DNA of 64,000 bases from Ectobius pallidus (GCA_964059195.1 CAXKWD010000006.1:177690825-177754824), one strand, 5' to 3'; shown: positions 45,345-58,600, counted from the stretch's first letter. The notes: generated by a model from the letters alone, not told the origin. Program-made: numbers and translations.

Positions 45345-46724
45345 ATGACGTCCTGTTCAGTTGGTTGGCTTTGTTTGCTTGCGTTGGTCACATGCACTGC
45401 CGCACAGAAATGTCTACTCACCTGCCAGTGTTATTCAAACCAAACTGCTGACTGCTCCTCACGCAGAATTGACAACATTCCAGCAAGAAGTTTCCAGAAT
45501 CTCAACAATCTGCTGGTACTTCGTCTGGAAGACAACCGAATAACTTCTTTGGATGCAGATGTATTCTCACCTCTCAAAAGCCTTAGACGTTTGGATCTAG
45601 ACCAGAATGCGTTGACTTCCGTTCCGGACAAACTGTTCAATTCTCTGGGCAGTCTGTTAGTTCTTTACATGAACGACAACAATCTAACAGTCTTACCACC
45701 ACAGCTGTTTTCAAAACAAGTGAATTTATCCGTACTTTGGCTGCACGATAACAGAATTAAAACTTTGCCGCCACAGCTTTTCACCTCGTTGGTCAACCTT
45801 AAAGTTTTAAGTCTGAAAAACAATAGATTAAAGTCCTTGGATGGAAAACTGTTCAGAACTATGGGAAGCCTGGAGCTTCTAGCTCTCGCTGGAAACAACC
45901 TGACAACGCTGTACAAGAATTCATTTGCAGGGCTCTCAAACTTAAAAAACCTCTCTCTTAATGGAAACCAGGTGGTGACGATCGAGGACCAAGCTTTTAG
46001 TTTAATGACAAAATTGGAGTTTCTGTGGCTGTATGATAATAGACTGGAACAAGTCGGAGAAAATGCATTCTACGGGATAACTTCTCTCAGATCAATCTCT
46101 CTTCACAATAATAGAATCAAACAAATTAGTAGCAAGGCATTCTGTTCCTTGATAAATCTGGAGCAGTTATATCTAGATGGGAACCGATTGACATTGCTTG
46201 ACAGTACATTGTTGTCATCGCAGAAGCGACTGCGCATGTTAGAACTGCAGGATAATAAGCTTGTATCGCTCGATGTCAACTTGCTGACACCTCTCATCAG
46301 TTTGAGAACATTTAACTTATCAGGGAATGCACTTTTGTGCAACTGTGACCTCTGGGAGTGTTGGTTGTGGTGGAATTCTCATCTGCTCGACCCGCTGGAC
46401 ACTTGTGTGGATCCCGACACCGACACAGTCACCAGCGCCAGAAACAGACTTCTCAGCATGACAACCTGCAATTTGGATACAAGTCCCACTAAAAAGCCCA
46501 AACAGCAGATTTCAACTAAAGAGCCCAAACAACAGATTTCGATGATGTCGCCGGCCTTGTACGTAAGTAGAAGTGACAAGGGCTGCGATGCGAGGGGTTT
46601 GGCTGCAGTTTGCATTGTGCTTCTAGTCGTCATCATTGTAATGTTGACGGGATTCTTCACCTATATTAAGTTCCACAAGAAGACACGTCAAGACCACGAG
46701 ATGCTGGTACCCATGGAGAGCTAG
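45345..46724 (+). CDS. Leucine-rich repeat type I membrane protein (459 aa)
   Basis: Cell-surface recognition or adhesion protein. An upstream in-frame ATG exists at 45294, but the ATG at 45345 opens the signal peptide directly (MTSCSVGWLCLLALVTCTAA) and follows an acceptor-like GTGTTGCAG at 45342, so I prefer it. Order: signal 1-20; cysteine-rich N-cap 23-36; eleven LRRs of 24 residues (consensus LxxLxLxxNxLxxLxxxxFxxL), the twelfth merging with a C-cap at 328-375 (C332, C334, C339, C354, C375); a short stalk holding KPKQQIS and EPKQQIS in tandem; a membrane helix 418-440; a 19-residue basic tail. It has no TIR, immunoglobulin or kinase domain, so it is not a full Toll receptor. The coding region is one exon. 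AATAAA is at 46826. The ligand is unknown. Confidence 0.9.
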   Translation: MTSCSVGWLCLLALVTCTAAQKCLLTCQCYSNQTADCSSRRIDNIPARSFQNLNNLLVLRLEDNRITSLDADVFSPLKSLRRLDLDQNALTSVPDKLFNSLGSLLVLYMNDNNLTVLPPQLFSKQVNLSVLWLHDNRIKTLPPQLFTSLVNLKVLSLKNNRLKSLDGKLFRTMGSLELLALAGNNLTTLYKNSFAGLSNLKNLSLNGNQVVTIEDQAFSLMTKLEFLWLYDNRLEQVGENAFYGITSLRSISLHNNRIKQISSKAFCSLINLEQLYLDGNRLTLLDSTLLSSQKRLRMLELQDNKLVSLDVNLLTPLISLRTFNLSGNALLCNCDLWECWLWWNSHLLDPLDTCVDPDTDTVTSARNRLLSMTTCNLDTSPTKKPKQQISTKEPKQQISMMSPALYVSRSDKGCDARGLAAVCIVLLVVIIVMLTGFFTYIKFHKKTRQDHEMLVPMES

Positions 46725-46825
46725 GCATTGAATTAATCATGTCCCTTATAATGTATTATAAAGTTGGTAAGTTGAAGTTAAACTACTGATAATTACTGAA
46801 GCCAGGTCTTGAATTTTGATAATGT

Positions 46826-46831
46826 AATAAA
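46826..46831 (+). promoter_or_regulatory. Polyadenylation signal of LRR gene
   Basis: AATAAA about 100 bases past the stop codon. Confidence 0.55.
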
Positions 46832-47181
46832 GAACAATTTTTTTCCTTTATACATGACATTTTTGTTTCTAATTTTTTTAGACTAAAGGGTAGTTTTCAC
46901 AACGAAATTAGCTTTTGTAACTAAGTTTTGCAACTGTTTTTTCTTTGAATACACAAGTGTGAGATGTACTGGCGACAATGAGTTATGACACTATGCAGTT
47001 TTGGCTGATTCCAACTTTTCAGGAAGCTATAATAGTAATTTGATATTTTACACATATTTAACTTGTTCACATTCTGTAAAATGAAGTGGGGAAGTGAGTG
47101 GATTCATATGTGTTTCAAACATATGTGTGGGATTTTAACAACTTGAACTTTAGAAATAAGATGAAACGTGCGGTTGCATTG

Positions 47182-48239
47182 GAATTATATGATAGTTATA
47201 ATTTTAAATTCAGCCTTAAGCACTAGAATGTGGTTTTTAGAATCTAACAAAATACTGAGGCTGAAGACGTAGATATTTACAATTTTATATAATTTATTGT
47301 TAGTGACGTATATTGATACAGTTTTTTATATGTACATAAAGTATGCTTGTTTCATAAGTATTTTTACCTTTTAGTTTATCAAATGTACATGATAGCCATA
47401 AGAATAATTACAAAATACAATTAATTAGATAGTTAAACATCAACTTGTCATAAAAAAATTAGTATATTGATGTAAGAAATCAATATAGTTAAATCAATAA
47501 GTCAAGTGATAAAATTAATTCAATTGTTATAACCTTTTATATACAATTAATTAAAATATAGTTGCTTAACAACTGGTCATAAGACAGAAGTCAATTATTA
47601 TAAGTAATGTGTGAAGTCAAGTTTCACTAAATTATGAGTATTATGGTAATCCATTCAGCATTTGTATTCACATTTAAAAGTTTGTGATATAATAGTAAAA
47701 AATGACATCAATTGTTTGAAGATTAATATCATATGTGTTCAATTTATTCTTATGATGTCATATTTCATTAATTAGGATGATTATAATAATGAATTCAGTA
47801 AAAAATTCACATTAGAAGGTTAAAACACAGACATATGATGACGCCAAGAGTTCGGAGATTAATTTCATTAAGAAGTTATAAGTGTAAACTGTATTAACTG
47901 TATTGACATGAATCGTTGTTACAGTGTATTTATCTATTTCTTCGCTTTCAGCCCAATATAATGTGTTTTATGACAAGTTGATGTTCAGCTATCTAATTAA
48001 TTGTATTTTGTAATTATTCTTATAACTATCATGTACATTTGATAAACTAAAAGGTAAAAATACTTACAAAACAAGCTTACTTTAAGTACATATAAAAAAC
48101 TGTATCAATATACGTCACTAACAATAAATTATACAAAATTGTAAATATGTACGTCTTCAGCCTCAGTATTTTGTTAGATTCTAAAAACCACATTGTAGTG
48201 CTTAAGGCTGAATTTAAAATTATAACTATCATATAATTC
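47182..48239. mobile_element. Foldback-like element with 270-bp inverted arms
   Basis: 47182-47455 and 47965-48239 are close inverted copies (ends GAATTATATGATAGTTATAA and inverse) around about 510 bases of AT-rich loop. TGCATTGGAA occurs at 47175-47184 and again at 48277-48286, possibly marking the insertion borders with 38 extra bases on the right. No protein. Confidence 0.85.
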
Positions 48240-48285
48240 AGCACTAGGGCCTAGTGGAAATGAAATTCATTAATACTGCATTGGA

Positions 48286-49140
48286 ATAAGTTTTAAAGAA
48301 AATAGTTTCATGAAGAAAATGGATGTAGCCTGATCACTTTCATGAAAGTGGTTACAAAACCTACTGTTATCGTGTAAAATAGCCTTAAGCTGAACGAAGC
48401 TCAGATTTGTTTAAACCAACATGTCTACAGTCAGATCATGCAGCGTAATGATTAAAACGCAAGGTTTATTGTTTTAGAAATAACACACAGGTGGTGAATA
48501 CTAAAGGGATTTCAACATAATGTCATCATGCTTAAGTTTTCACCCTACAGAAATAGTAATAATAATTAATTAGTGAACTGGTGCCTTCCAAAAATATTAG
48601 TAACTCGTAACTGAGTATGCAGTATTGGTTAATGGACTCCTGAAGGAAAGTAAAAGCAATTGAAAACTTTGTTATTGCTTAAGAAAATAGTTGCTTGCAG
48701 TCTTTTACTGTATTTGCCTATGAGTGGTTAAATGATTCACAGTTACGTATTATTTTATGAATAAATAATTTTATATCTGTTTTGTAGTCTTATGAATGAA
48801 TATCCTTCAATTAATTCCTTCGGCTATTGTTATAGATCAGTTAATATTATCACATTAGCTGCGTCCCAAAGTGATCACAATAAGCGGTGTGCACTGTATA
48901 TATTCATAATAACACACTCTAATACATTGGATACACAATGCAAATTGCTAACCAGGGATAGGAAGTCAGGAATGATTGATTGTTCGCTTCAGTAATAGCC
49001 AATGAGCTTTCAGTAACAGTGCGTTTTGTTTTTATTTATCATATACACATCCACTCAATGCCATTTCGTTTCCATATGAAACTCAAATTTCTTGTCATCC
49101 GTTCAGTCTTGAAATAATTATCATGACATGAAACAGATCA
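48286..49140 (-). repeat. Dispersed repeat, inverse of 34200-34570
   Basis: 48600-48920 matches the repeat in the intron at 34200-34570 in reverse. No gene. Confidence 0.65.
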
Positions 49141-49149
49141 AAATGGGGA

Positions 49150-49510
49150 CTGGAGAAAACTGCATAACAACGAGCTTCATGACCTGTGCTCTTCACCGGA
49201 TATTGTAAGGGTAATTAAATCACGGAGGATGAAATGGGCTGGACATGGGGGAGGAAAGACATATCTCAAAAGTATTGACTGGGAGACCCGAAAGGAAAAG
49301 ACCACTTGGAAAACCTAGACATAGGTGGGAGGACAATATTAGGATAGATTTAAGGGAAGTAGGATTTGAGACGGATGGTTGGATGGAGTTAGCACAGAAT
49401 AGGGTTGAATGGCGGGTTCAGGTAAGCGTGGCAATGAACCTTCGGGTTCCATAAAATAGATAATATTCCTTTAGCTTGCTTAGGAATTGTCTTTGCTATT
49501 GAGTATGTAA
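49150..49510 (+). pseudogene. RTE-like retrotransposon 3' end
   Basis: Reads SKVLTGRPERKRPLGKPRHR and ends MNLRVP, a truncated copy close to 42035. It ends 46 bases from the stop codon of the SLC46-like gene on the opposite strand. Confidence 0.85.
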
Positions 49511-49555
49511 GTATGAACAGGTATTATGACAACTCCAACCACTGACTGGTTACTG

Positions 49556-49676
49556 TCATGTTCGTTCTGCTTCAAATGCCTCGTTATCCACGCCTTTACT
49601 CTCACGTTTGCACTTGTCTTCTGTTGCCTCGACATGTTCTGCTAGCGCAGCTTTCTTGTGTTGGTAATACATCCAT
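49556..49676 (-). CDS. SLC46-like last exon
   Basis: Acceptor CGCTGTTTCAG at 49677. Reads [20 protein letters not shown] and ends NEAFEAERT stop, a cytoplasmic tail. It joins the preceding exon across AT|A. Confidence 0.82.
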
Positions 49677-52600
49677 CTGAAACAGCGGATCAAATGATTA
49701 GGTTGAGCGCTGCAATATCAATACAGTAGAAGTCCAGTTATCCAGATTAATTGGGACCGGACCCAATATTCATAAAATATTATGAGTTATTAAAAAGGTC
49801 ATTATTTTATTTAAAAAAAAAAAGAAATTGTACAGTTTAGTACCGTACTTACTTAAATATCATATCTTGAACATATTGGTCAGGGTCAGTTGTTTTGTTG
49901 ACAAACTGTTAATTTTGTAGGCTAAAAGTTTTTTTTTTTTTTATATAATTGGTCCTGAAAGACCAATCTGGATAGTTAGAGTTATAGTTTATAGTGAAAG
50001 TAGAGAAATTATAAAAGACTTGAGACTTTCCCGGCGTTGGTTATATATAATGGTCTCTCGGGCTTCCAACCGGGTTAAAGTATGGTTTATTTCCGAGCTT
50101 TCGGCTGCTGTCAGCTCTGCAGCCATCTTCTGGGAGAGAAGTGGTCACTCTCTGCAAACTCCACCAGCTATAAAAAGGAGCCAGACACAGAACTAGCGCA
50201 CTTCTCTCCCAGAAGATGGCGGCAGAGCTGACAGCAGCCGAAAGCTCGGAAATAAACCATACTTTAACCCGGTTGGAAGCCCGAGAGACCATTATATAGA
50301 GAAATTATGATGGCAATTCTATACTAAGCCAAAGTAGCATAAACAGAGTTACACTTACAGGCTAAAATAATACATAACACAGTACATGCTAATAGGTTTG
50401 TTCGCAAAGCAGATCCATGACTGCTTGAGAATTTGTTGTACTGCGCATGTCCAGTCTGTAACTTACCCGTGATTTGCACTATGCGAACAGTTACAAGAAT
50501 TTGGAATCAATAGTTTCTGCATTTAATCGTTATGATATGAAAATAAAATTTGTATTTCCCTTTAACATGTTATACATGCAATATACATCAGCAATATAAA
50601 CTATATTTTGGGAAACTTTTAATTATCTTTCATTATTCATACATATAAGTAGCCTATGCTTTCAAATCTGGCGCTAGGTTATTGGAGGGAGGAGTCAGGC
50701 GCGTGAAAATAGGTTACTGCGCATGTCTCTGATAATTCATGCTAGAGCCTGCAAACTTTTCTTGTAGTACAGAAACTGTCCATGAGAACTCATCAAACAG
50801 AAGATTGATAAGTAATGCATCCTGTTTTAATATATTATTCAAAATTCTTAAAGCAAAGCACGCTGAACTCAGTTTTGGACCTATCATTTCTATGTGTGTC
50901 TTCCAGTCAAGATTTTGGTCAATTTGCAGTCCTAAAAATTTTACATTGCTAATTTCTTGTATGATTTGTGTTCCATAATTAATTTCAAGATTTGAGATAC
51001 ATCTGTTTTTTGTTCTAAATTGTATAAAATGGGTCTTATCAATATTAAGTGTCATTTTATTAGCTAGAAACCATGTGTTTAACTCGTGAAAAGCCTTTGT
51101 AGCTATTCTTGATCAATGTTCTTGTGACGTTCCTGTTACAAGTACACTAGTATCATCTGCGAAGAGCAATACCTTTGATTCGTCACTTAAGTTATAGGGC
51201 AAGTCATTAATGAAAATTAAAAAGAGCAAAGGTCCTAGTATTGATCCCTGAGGTACCCCATTCTTAACAGCCCCTAAGTTAGATTCATTTCCATTTATTA
51301 TTACCTTTTGAGTTCTATCAGAAAGATATGATTTGAACCACTTAAGTGTTAAATTATCGAACCCATAATGATCCAATTTTTGAAGTAATATTTCATGATT
51401 TATACAGTCAAACGCTTTAGCTAAGTCGCAGAAAATTCCCAGAGCATATTTCTTTTTATCTAACGCTTCCAGTATTTCTGTAGTAAGTTGAATTGGAATC
51501 ACGGATTCTCGCTTTGCGAACGTGTGTGGAGAAAGAGCGCATGCGCGAACGATGTGTTCTTGGTTTATGACTGCTTTGCAAACATACCTAATATGTGATA
51601 GTGGATAAACAGTGCATGTCGTTAAAATATTATTTGCAATATCTTAAATAATTAACCCCAATTATTGTAGTGTTATTTATTATAAATACGTTACATGTCA
51701 TCTGTATTGCAATCATGTCATAGACTGCTCTCTTTTTAAGCCATTTCGTAATTACTTTTTTGAATGTTGAATTGATCATTGCTTTAAATTTGTGTGGTAG
51801 TTTATTTTAAAAAGTTATACCAGTATAGGTGTAGTGTTTTTGTGTTGTAGTTAGTCTGAATGAGGGAATATCTAATAACTATACCGCTAGGTCCGATGTT
51901 TAGAAATATTCCTCCATAACTGAATATTGTAACTTTTGTATTGTTTAAATAAGTCTTAAATAATTTTGAAATAAATAAAGCTCTGTGTATTGAAAGCCCA
52001 AGACGTTCGCTCCTGCTTGGTGATATCTATAAAGCAGATTAGGTTACTCATAAAGGAAGATAATTAAAAACACTGCCTGGATCTTATGGGTAACTGCGTG
52101 CTTTTCTCAAATTGAGATGTGACAGGGAAAAATCTTGGGAGTGGTTTAACCCTGGTTCAGGGGGTTTCAGTCGCCTGAAATATCTGTGATGTTAAACGGT
52201 TCATTGTAATTTTTTCTGAACTAGGTACTTTTTTGAAATTTTATCAAACCACCCAGAAATTGAATAATATAACTGAAAAATTAAGAGGAACTTGACTTGA
52301 AAACTATTTTTGTCTTGGGCGAGATTCTATCTCAATGCCGAATATGGATCGCGGCTGACGCTTCTTGTTCGTCTTTTGTTATATCATTTCAGATTAATAT
52401 GATATATATTCAAAATTATTTTTAATGCTTTTGATGATTTAAACATATTATTCTTTAATTAAAACATTTACAGTATATATTTATTTTGGATTGCCCGCTA
52501 TATGACGTCACAACATGGCGCTTGAAATGCTTCAAAATTAACTCGCTAGGGGAAGCGACAATCGGATCATATGTGGGTTAATTTAGTGCGGTTCCCGGCA

Positions 52601-55600
52601 ATGTTTGAATTTGGAGTCGATTTCTCATAAGTTATATCTGCGAAGGTAAAACTTTAGCGGTGTGTAGAGTGTGCCGCGTATTTATATAAAAGTGTTACAT
52701 CCCAAAGTGACGAAAAAGCCATGGCATTGGGCAGTGATTCACAACCAAGTCATTGCATGAGGGCTTCAGAACAAGCTGTTCCACTACAAACAGCCAACAT
52801 GAGTGACTGGAAACCATTAAAAGCCTACAGCAAAGCCAGCTCTGCAAAAACGGTGAGTCCAAAGCCATTAACCTTTTCATAAACAACCTAGGTTGGTGAA
52901 GTAAAATGTGCCAACATATCAGTACCCAATAGGCTATAGTTCAACACACGAACTTGACAAATGCAATAAGTAGCACCTGAGACATTCCATGGAACCCATG
53001 TCACTAGTTCGCTTCCATCCACTGGCTTCTGCCCAGATACTTTCCCTTTTTTCTAGACATTTCTGCAGTAGGTCCAAACTTTCTTTTATGGATGACAGCT
53101 CCTCTGACATAAGGCACAGCACAGCTTTGACCTTCTCCATGATTGCTAGGTAGCATAGGCACAATCTTCGTATGGAAGAAAGTAGGCAAAAGATAGATTT
53201 ATGCCGCACACCGGCGAAGCTCCACCTGCTCGTTTCCCCTGCTCATCCTCGCTTCCGAGCCAATGCGCATGCTACTGCTTGCTTCCTCTACATCTCCTAT
53301 CATGGCTATGTACTTGCTCAGTGCCGATACTGCAGCTCACTGTTGTTGCCTTTGTCATATACGTATGAAGCATGTTAAATGAAGACAACACAAAATAAAA
53401 CAAATATTGGTAAAAGATAGATTTATGACGCACAACCAGGCAAGATCTACCTGCCGGTTTCTTCCCCTCGCTTCCGAGCCTTCGCATGCACCTCACTATT
53501 GTATCATGGCTTCCTTGACAGTTGTAACGATGTTTTATGAAAGGTGTGGAAGGGTAAATAGCTTCTGCATTTAGTTAAATGGTAAATTCTAGGTCAGTGA
53601 CAGGTTTTGTTAGGTTAGCAACATTATGTTAGTTCAGGAGGAATATACTGAATAGCACTAGGTTTATTATGTCTCACATTGAATCTCTTCTGCGATGAAA
53701 CCCTAAACCTTGCCTTCCAAGGCGGGTCCCATTAGAGTTGGTGGGAGGAGTCTAGTGGGTAGCATAAAATTATTTTTTCCTAAACTTATTTTGGGAGTAG
53801 TATAGCACTCTACTGTTCATGATGATTTTCACCGAGAACTCTGAGAATGGTAACTTGTGTATTAGCCCCGGATCCCTTTCCTGTTTTTCTTTTCTCGGGG
53901 CTTTGCCTCTAAGACCCCCTTCCAAGTTTCCAACAGGCCCCCTTTACACCAGGAGTAACGGGGGGGGGGGGGGGGGAATAGTTTATGAGAATCAGGATTT
54001 ATGAATTTATGAATCAGGAAATCGAAGTTCATCTAGGCTAACTTATTGTTACATTCACTGACAGTTTGGTTTTGAGTTAGACTCACATGAAGATGAGGAC
54101 GGCCGGTGCAGTGAGTCCGCCACCCAGCAGAAAAAATGCTCCAGGAAGCGTGTGGATTGTGGCAGTGTAGACCCAACTGTACATCGGTCCGTACACCAGC
54201 GGCATGAGGGCCTCGCACACACCAAACAGCGAGTTCACTTTGCCTGTAACACAACATCAGTTACATGACTAGATACCTGTTTATAACGGGATTGTTCCTT
54301 TATCGACAGACTGGTTCCATTGTCCACACGGAATTTTAAAAAGGGGATGCAAAATGTCCCTTTCTTTAAATTATTTTCTCAATGTCTCATTTTCATGAAT
54401 TTTTTCTTTGTGCACGCTCACATCAGTTAAGACTTAGATTATGGTCGACTCTGCATCCGAGCTGAAAACTTAGGTTTGATTCTCGCCAACAACAAATTCA
54501 CGTCATTGTTTTTATTTGAAATTCTCTCCACCACAGTCATTGGGTTGTTTTGAGAAGTTAGGGAGTATTATCAAGTTATGATTTCTTACCTCGGAACTCA
54601 GGTAATATATATATTGGGTCAAAAGTCACAATAGGGTATTTTGTATATAAGTTAATGAGATAATAAAATGCCAGAAGTGACATAAAAACCAGTGGTGGAT
54701 GCAGAGGGGAAATTTTGGTTTGTGTATTGTTTTTTGCCGTGCACTTGAAATTGCACAACATAACGCTCCTGTTAGACGCGGAGTTATCTGAACTGGGCAA
54801 CGCTGCCTCACTGTCATTTGCTGCTCACACTGGCGGGTCCCGTTAAAACTCCACCCGATTTTCCTTCGTATAGTGTGAGTTGTATAGTGGTCAACTACTA
54901 GATACCCGACCATTTTGGTGTTTCAGTAGTTGTCCAGCCTTTTCTTGCCCTGATATTAAAACTAGTTGTTAGTATGCATTTTAGTCATATGTCATTAATT
55001 AGCATGGATGTACATAAATAATAGAAAAATGCGCAGCTTACCTTCTTTATTAATATCCGAAGCAAGCCATGTAACATACTAGAAAACAAAACCATTCAAT
55101 AGAGTCAGTATCTGAAAACTGAGTGTGGTGAGGTTTCAAATAACATATCTATTATATAAACTTTGATGTCCAAAGACCTGAACATTTTGATTGTCTCATA
55201 GATGGCCAATCAGTGGCCAAGCTCCCGTAATTAATGTCAACAAGACACGTTCAGATGTATCAGTTTCTGTCAGTAGAAATAATAGGCGAAATTATTTATT
55301 AAAGAGCATGCTTTCCAACTGGTACTTGACATAATTCTTATTATTTGTCCATTAGTCAGTACATAAACATTAACTGATACTTTTTATATTGGGCATGGCC
55401 TCTGCCTTCTTTATTTCTTACAAGCCATGCTGTTAAATCTGGCAACATCGTATGGGTAGTCCTATCGGCTATCACCGTAAAGCAATGTAAAGCAATGAAC
55501 TCCGTCAAAATTCTTCACAAATTAGAAATATTTCAGCGTAAAGTAATCCCAGTCGTAGCCCATGGTTTAGAGAACATCTGGACACACCTGAAGAGCACAG

Positions 55601-58600
55601 AGAAGGCACATAAAGAGAGATTTATACACGTCGTCACCTCTTACGAGTACTGTACAGCAGAGAACAGTTTTCATAGAAGATTCACATGTTCTTCAGCTAT
55701 TACCAACCTCAAACGCATACAAGAGATGTTAGTGTCCTTCAGGAAGAGTTGAAGAGAAATAACCGTTAGTATGAACTTTTCTCAAGCTGCTTCCAGTAGC
55801 CTAATTCATCTCAAACTGGCAGACGCCTACAGTTCGAAATCGTAGTACAAGCAGTCTTCTATTATCCCAATATTACTACTAGAAAATCAGTTCAGCGTTT
55901 TCCTACAGTTTAGTGAAGGTAATGAAAGAGATTCAAACCTTAACCTCATAAGTGGTGGCGAATCAACACAGTTCACAACGCAGCCAAGAATGAATGAATA
56001 AATTAATGAATCAGACAGCATATAACGGAACGCTGAGTGTTCCCAAGGAGCAAGGCAAAGTTATTCTCTTCAGTGACAGTCATGGCATGTGACAAGAAGA
56101 GGGATATCAGTGGTTTGGGAGCTTAATAAAAAATGACTGTATTGTGGGTGAAATTACAGAGCTCTTAGGCCTAACAGGAAGGGCCAGATTTAAGAGTATG
56201 CCGCCTATAGGCTAAAGTCCATTTGCCGCCCCTCTATAGTTCATATTTGCTTAATACATTCGTTTTATACAGCAAAAGGATAGAGTTAATTGGTGTTTTC
56301 ATCTTTTTTAAACATAAAGTTCATTTAGTTTAGATAAAACTACAATTTTAATGGTTTATATAATAAATTATAATATAATCAAATTAGTTATCTACTTTTT
56401 TTACTTAAGTTACTTCTTTTAAGATTTGTTCAAAAATGAAATGGGTTTCGAAATTAATTAATTAATTTGTTCTTGGAGATCAGTGATCACTATTTTAAAC
56501 ATATTTTTATATTTTAATGCTAATGACTATCTTTTGCGTAATTGAAAAACTGTGTTGTGGATGTAGATGTAGATGTAGATATCTCGTCCTGTAGATCCTG
56601 TGTTGAGCGGGGCTCAAGGATACAGAACACGTCAGATCAAAAAATACATGCATGTTATAACAATAATATAGGCCTACAGAAACTGTAAGCTGCCAAATTT
56701 ATCCAAGCTGGAAATATTCCTCCAAATTGTAGAAGGTGTGAGTTATTAAAAATTCCTTGACAGCTGTTTTGAAAGGTTTGCTCTTTCTTTGAATACATAA
56801 TAATTTAATGTTGTTTGGAAGCTTGTTATATATCTGTACTGCAGAATAATAAGCACCCTTCTGAAAGAGTTTTAACGAGTTATTTGGTCTGTGTAGATCA
56901 TTCATGTTTCTGGTAGTACGTCCGTGTACACTAAAATTAGTTTGAAATTTATCAATATTATTCACTACATAACACATAACAGAGTATATATACTCCCCTG
57001 TAAGAGTGAGGACTTTTAATTTTTCAAATAGCGGTTTACAAGATTCCCTTTTTTTCTTTCCACATATTATTCTTATTGCCCGCTTTTGTAATCTAAATAT
57101 TTTCTCCCTATGGGAAGAGTTGCCCCAGAATATGATCCCGTACCTCATTACCGAGTGAAAATATGCAAAATATACCATAAGTAATGCATCCTGTTTTAAT
57201 ATACTATTCAAAATTCTTAAAGCAAAGCACGCTGAACTCAGTTTTGGACCTATCATTTCTATGTGTGTCTTCCAGTCAAGATTTTGGTCAATTTGCAGTC
57301 CTAAAAATTTTACATTGCTAATTTCTTGTATGATTTGTGTTCCATAATTAATTTCAAGATTTGAGATACATCTGTTTTTTGTTCTAAATTGTATGAAATG
57401 GGTCTTATCAATATTAAGTGTCATTTTATTAGCTAGAAACCATGTGTTTAACTCGTGAAAAGCCTTTGTAGCTATTCTTGATAAATGTTCTTGTGACGTT
57501 CCTGTTACAAGTACACTAGTATCATCTGCGAAGAGCAATACCTTTGATTCGTCACTTAAGTTATAGGGCAAGTCATTAATGAAAATTAAAAAGAGCAAAG
57601 GTCCTAGTATTGATCCCTGAGGTACCCCATTCTTAACAACCCCTAAGTTAGATTCATTTCCATTTATTATTACCTTTTGAGTTCTATCAGAAAGATATGA
57701 TTTGAACCACTTAAGTGTTAAATTATCGAAAATTAAGTGTTAAATTAAGTGTTAATGTTCAGTTTGAATCAGGTTGTCCTACATGGTGAAATGAAATTAC
57801 ACAAAATGTAATTAAGTTAATAACTGGTTTATTTGTTGAAAAATATACAAACTTCTCTAAAACAACTCACCCCACGTAATCTTCATAGCTTTCTTAAGAG
57901 ATTTCTTAATGGCAAACTCATTCATAACGTCCTCATATGAAAGTGTTTTTGTTGTATTTGCCTCAACACAAAGTAATGAAAGTGAGTTTAACTGTATTTC
58001 AGAAATACTAGTTCGTAGTTCTTAACTCTTCTATGGCAGGAAAAACTGCGTTCTCCCGCGCAATTAGTAGCAGGTATGCACAAACTTATCGTTACAGCAA
58101 TGTCCAAATTGGGGTAAACATCTTGTAAGGAATTACACCTCAGAAATTTTGAAATTCCTTCCAACGATTTGTCAGATGTGTGATCAATACCCTGTAGCAC
58201 AATGGACTAAAACTTTTTTTAAGTAACATGTATTCTTAAATTCGTACGAAAAATATTATTAACATCTGAAATACTTCATTCTAACTTTTGAATAAATTGC
58301 CAAACTGCCGCCCCTGAAAATTTGCCGCTCTAGGCTGCAGCCTACTTAGCCTATTTAGAAATACGGCCCTGCTAACAGGGTAAGTGATTTTATTACCAAT
58401 AAAATAAGAAAAAAAGCGACATCATAAGGTACAACGAGGATACATTACTCATGGTATATTTTGCATATTTTCACTCTGTGATGACTTATGGAATCATATT
58501 CTGGGGCAACTCTTCTTGTAGGGAGAAAATATTTATATTGCAAAAACTTGCGATAAGAATAATATGTGAAAAGGAAAAAAGATAATCTTGTATAACTGCT

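Noticed and set aside
45431..46660. Antisense frames in the LRR gene
   Set aside because: Mirror products of the repeat periodicity; no start context or homology.
50041..50298. Confirmed hammerhead ribozyme
   Set aside because: GAAA and stems can be drawn, but the CUGANGA core is not intact in either arm.
52934..53209. 91-residue frame [10 protein letters not shown] on the minus strand
   Set aside because: Overlaps a duplicated noncoding block, has no recognised domain, and no splice partner was found.
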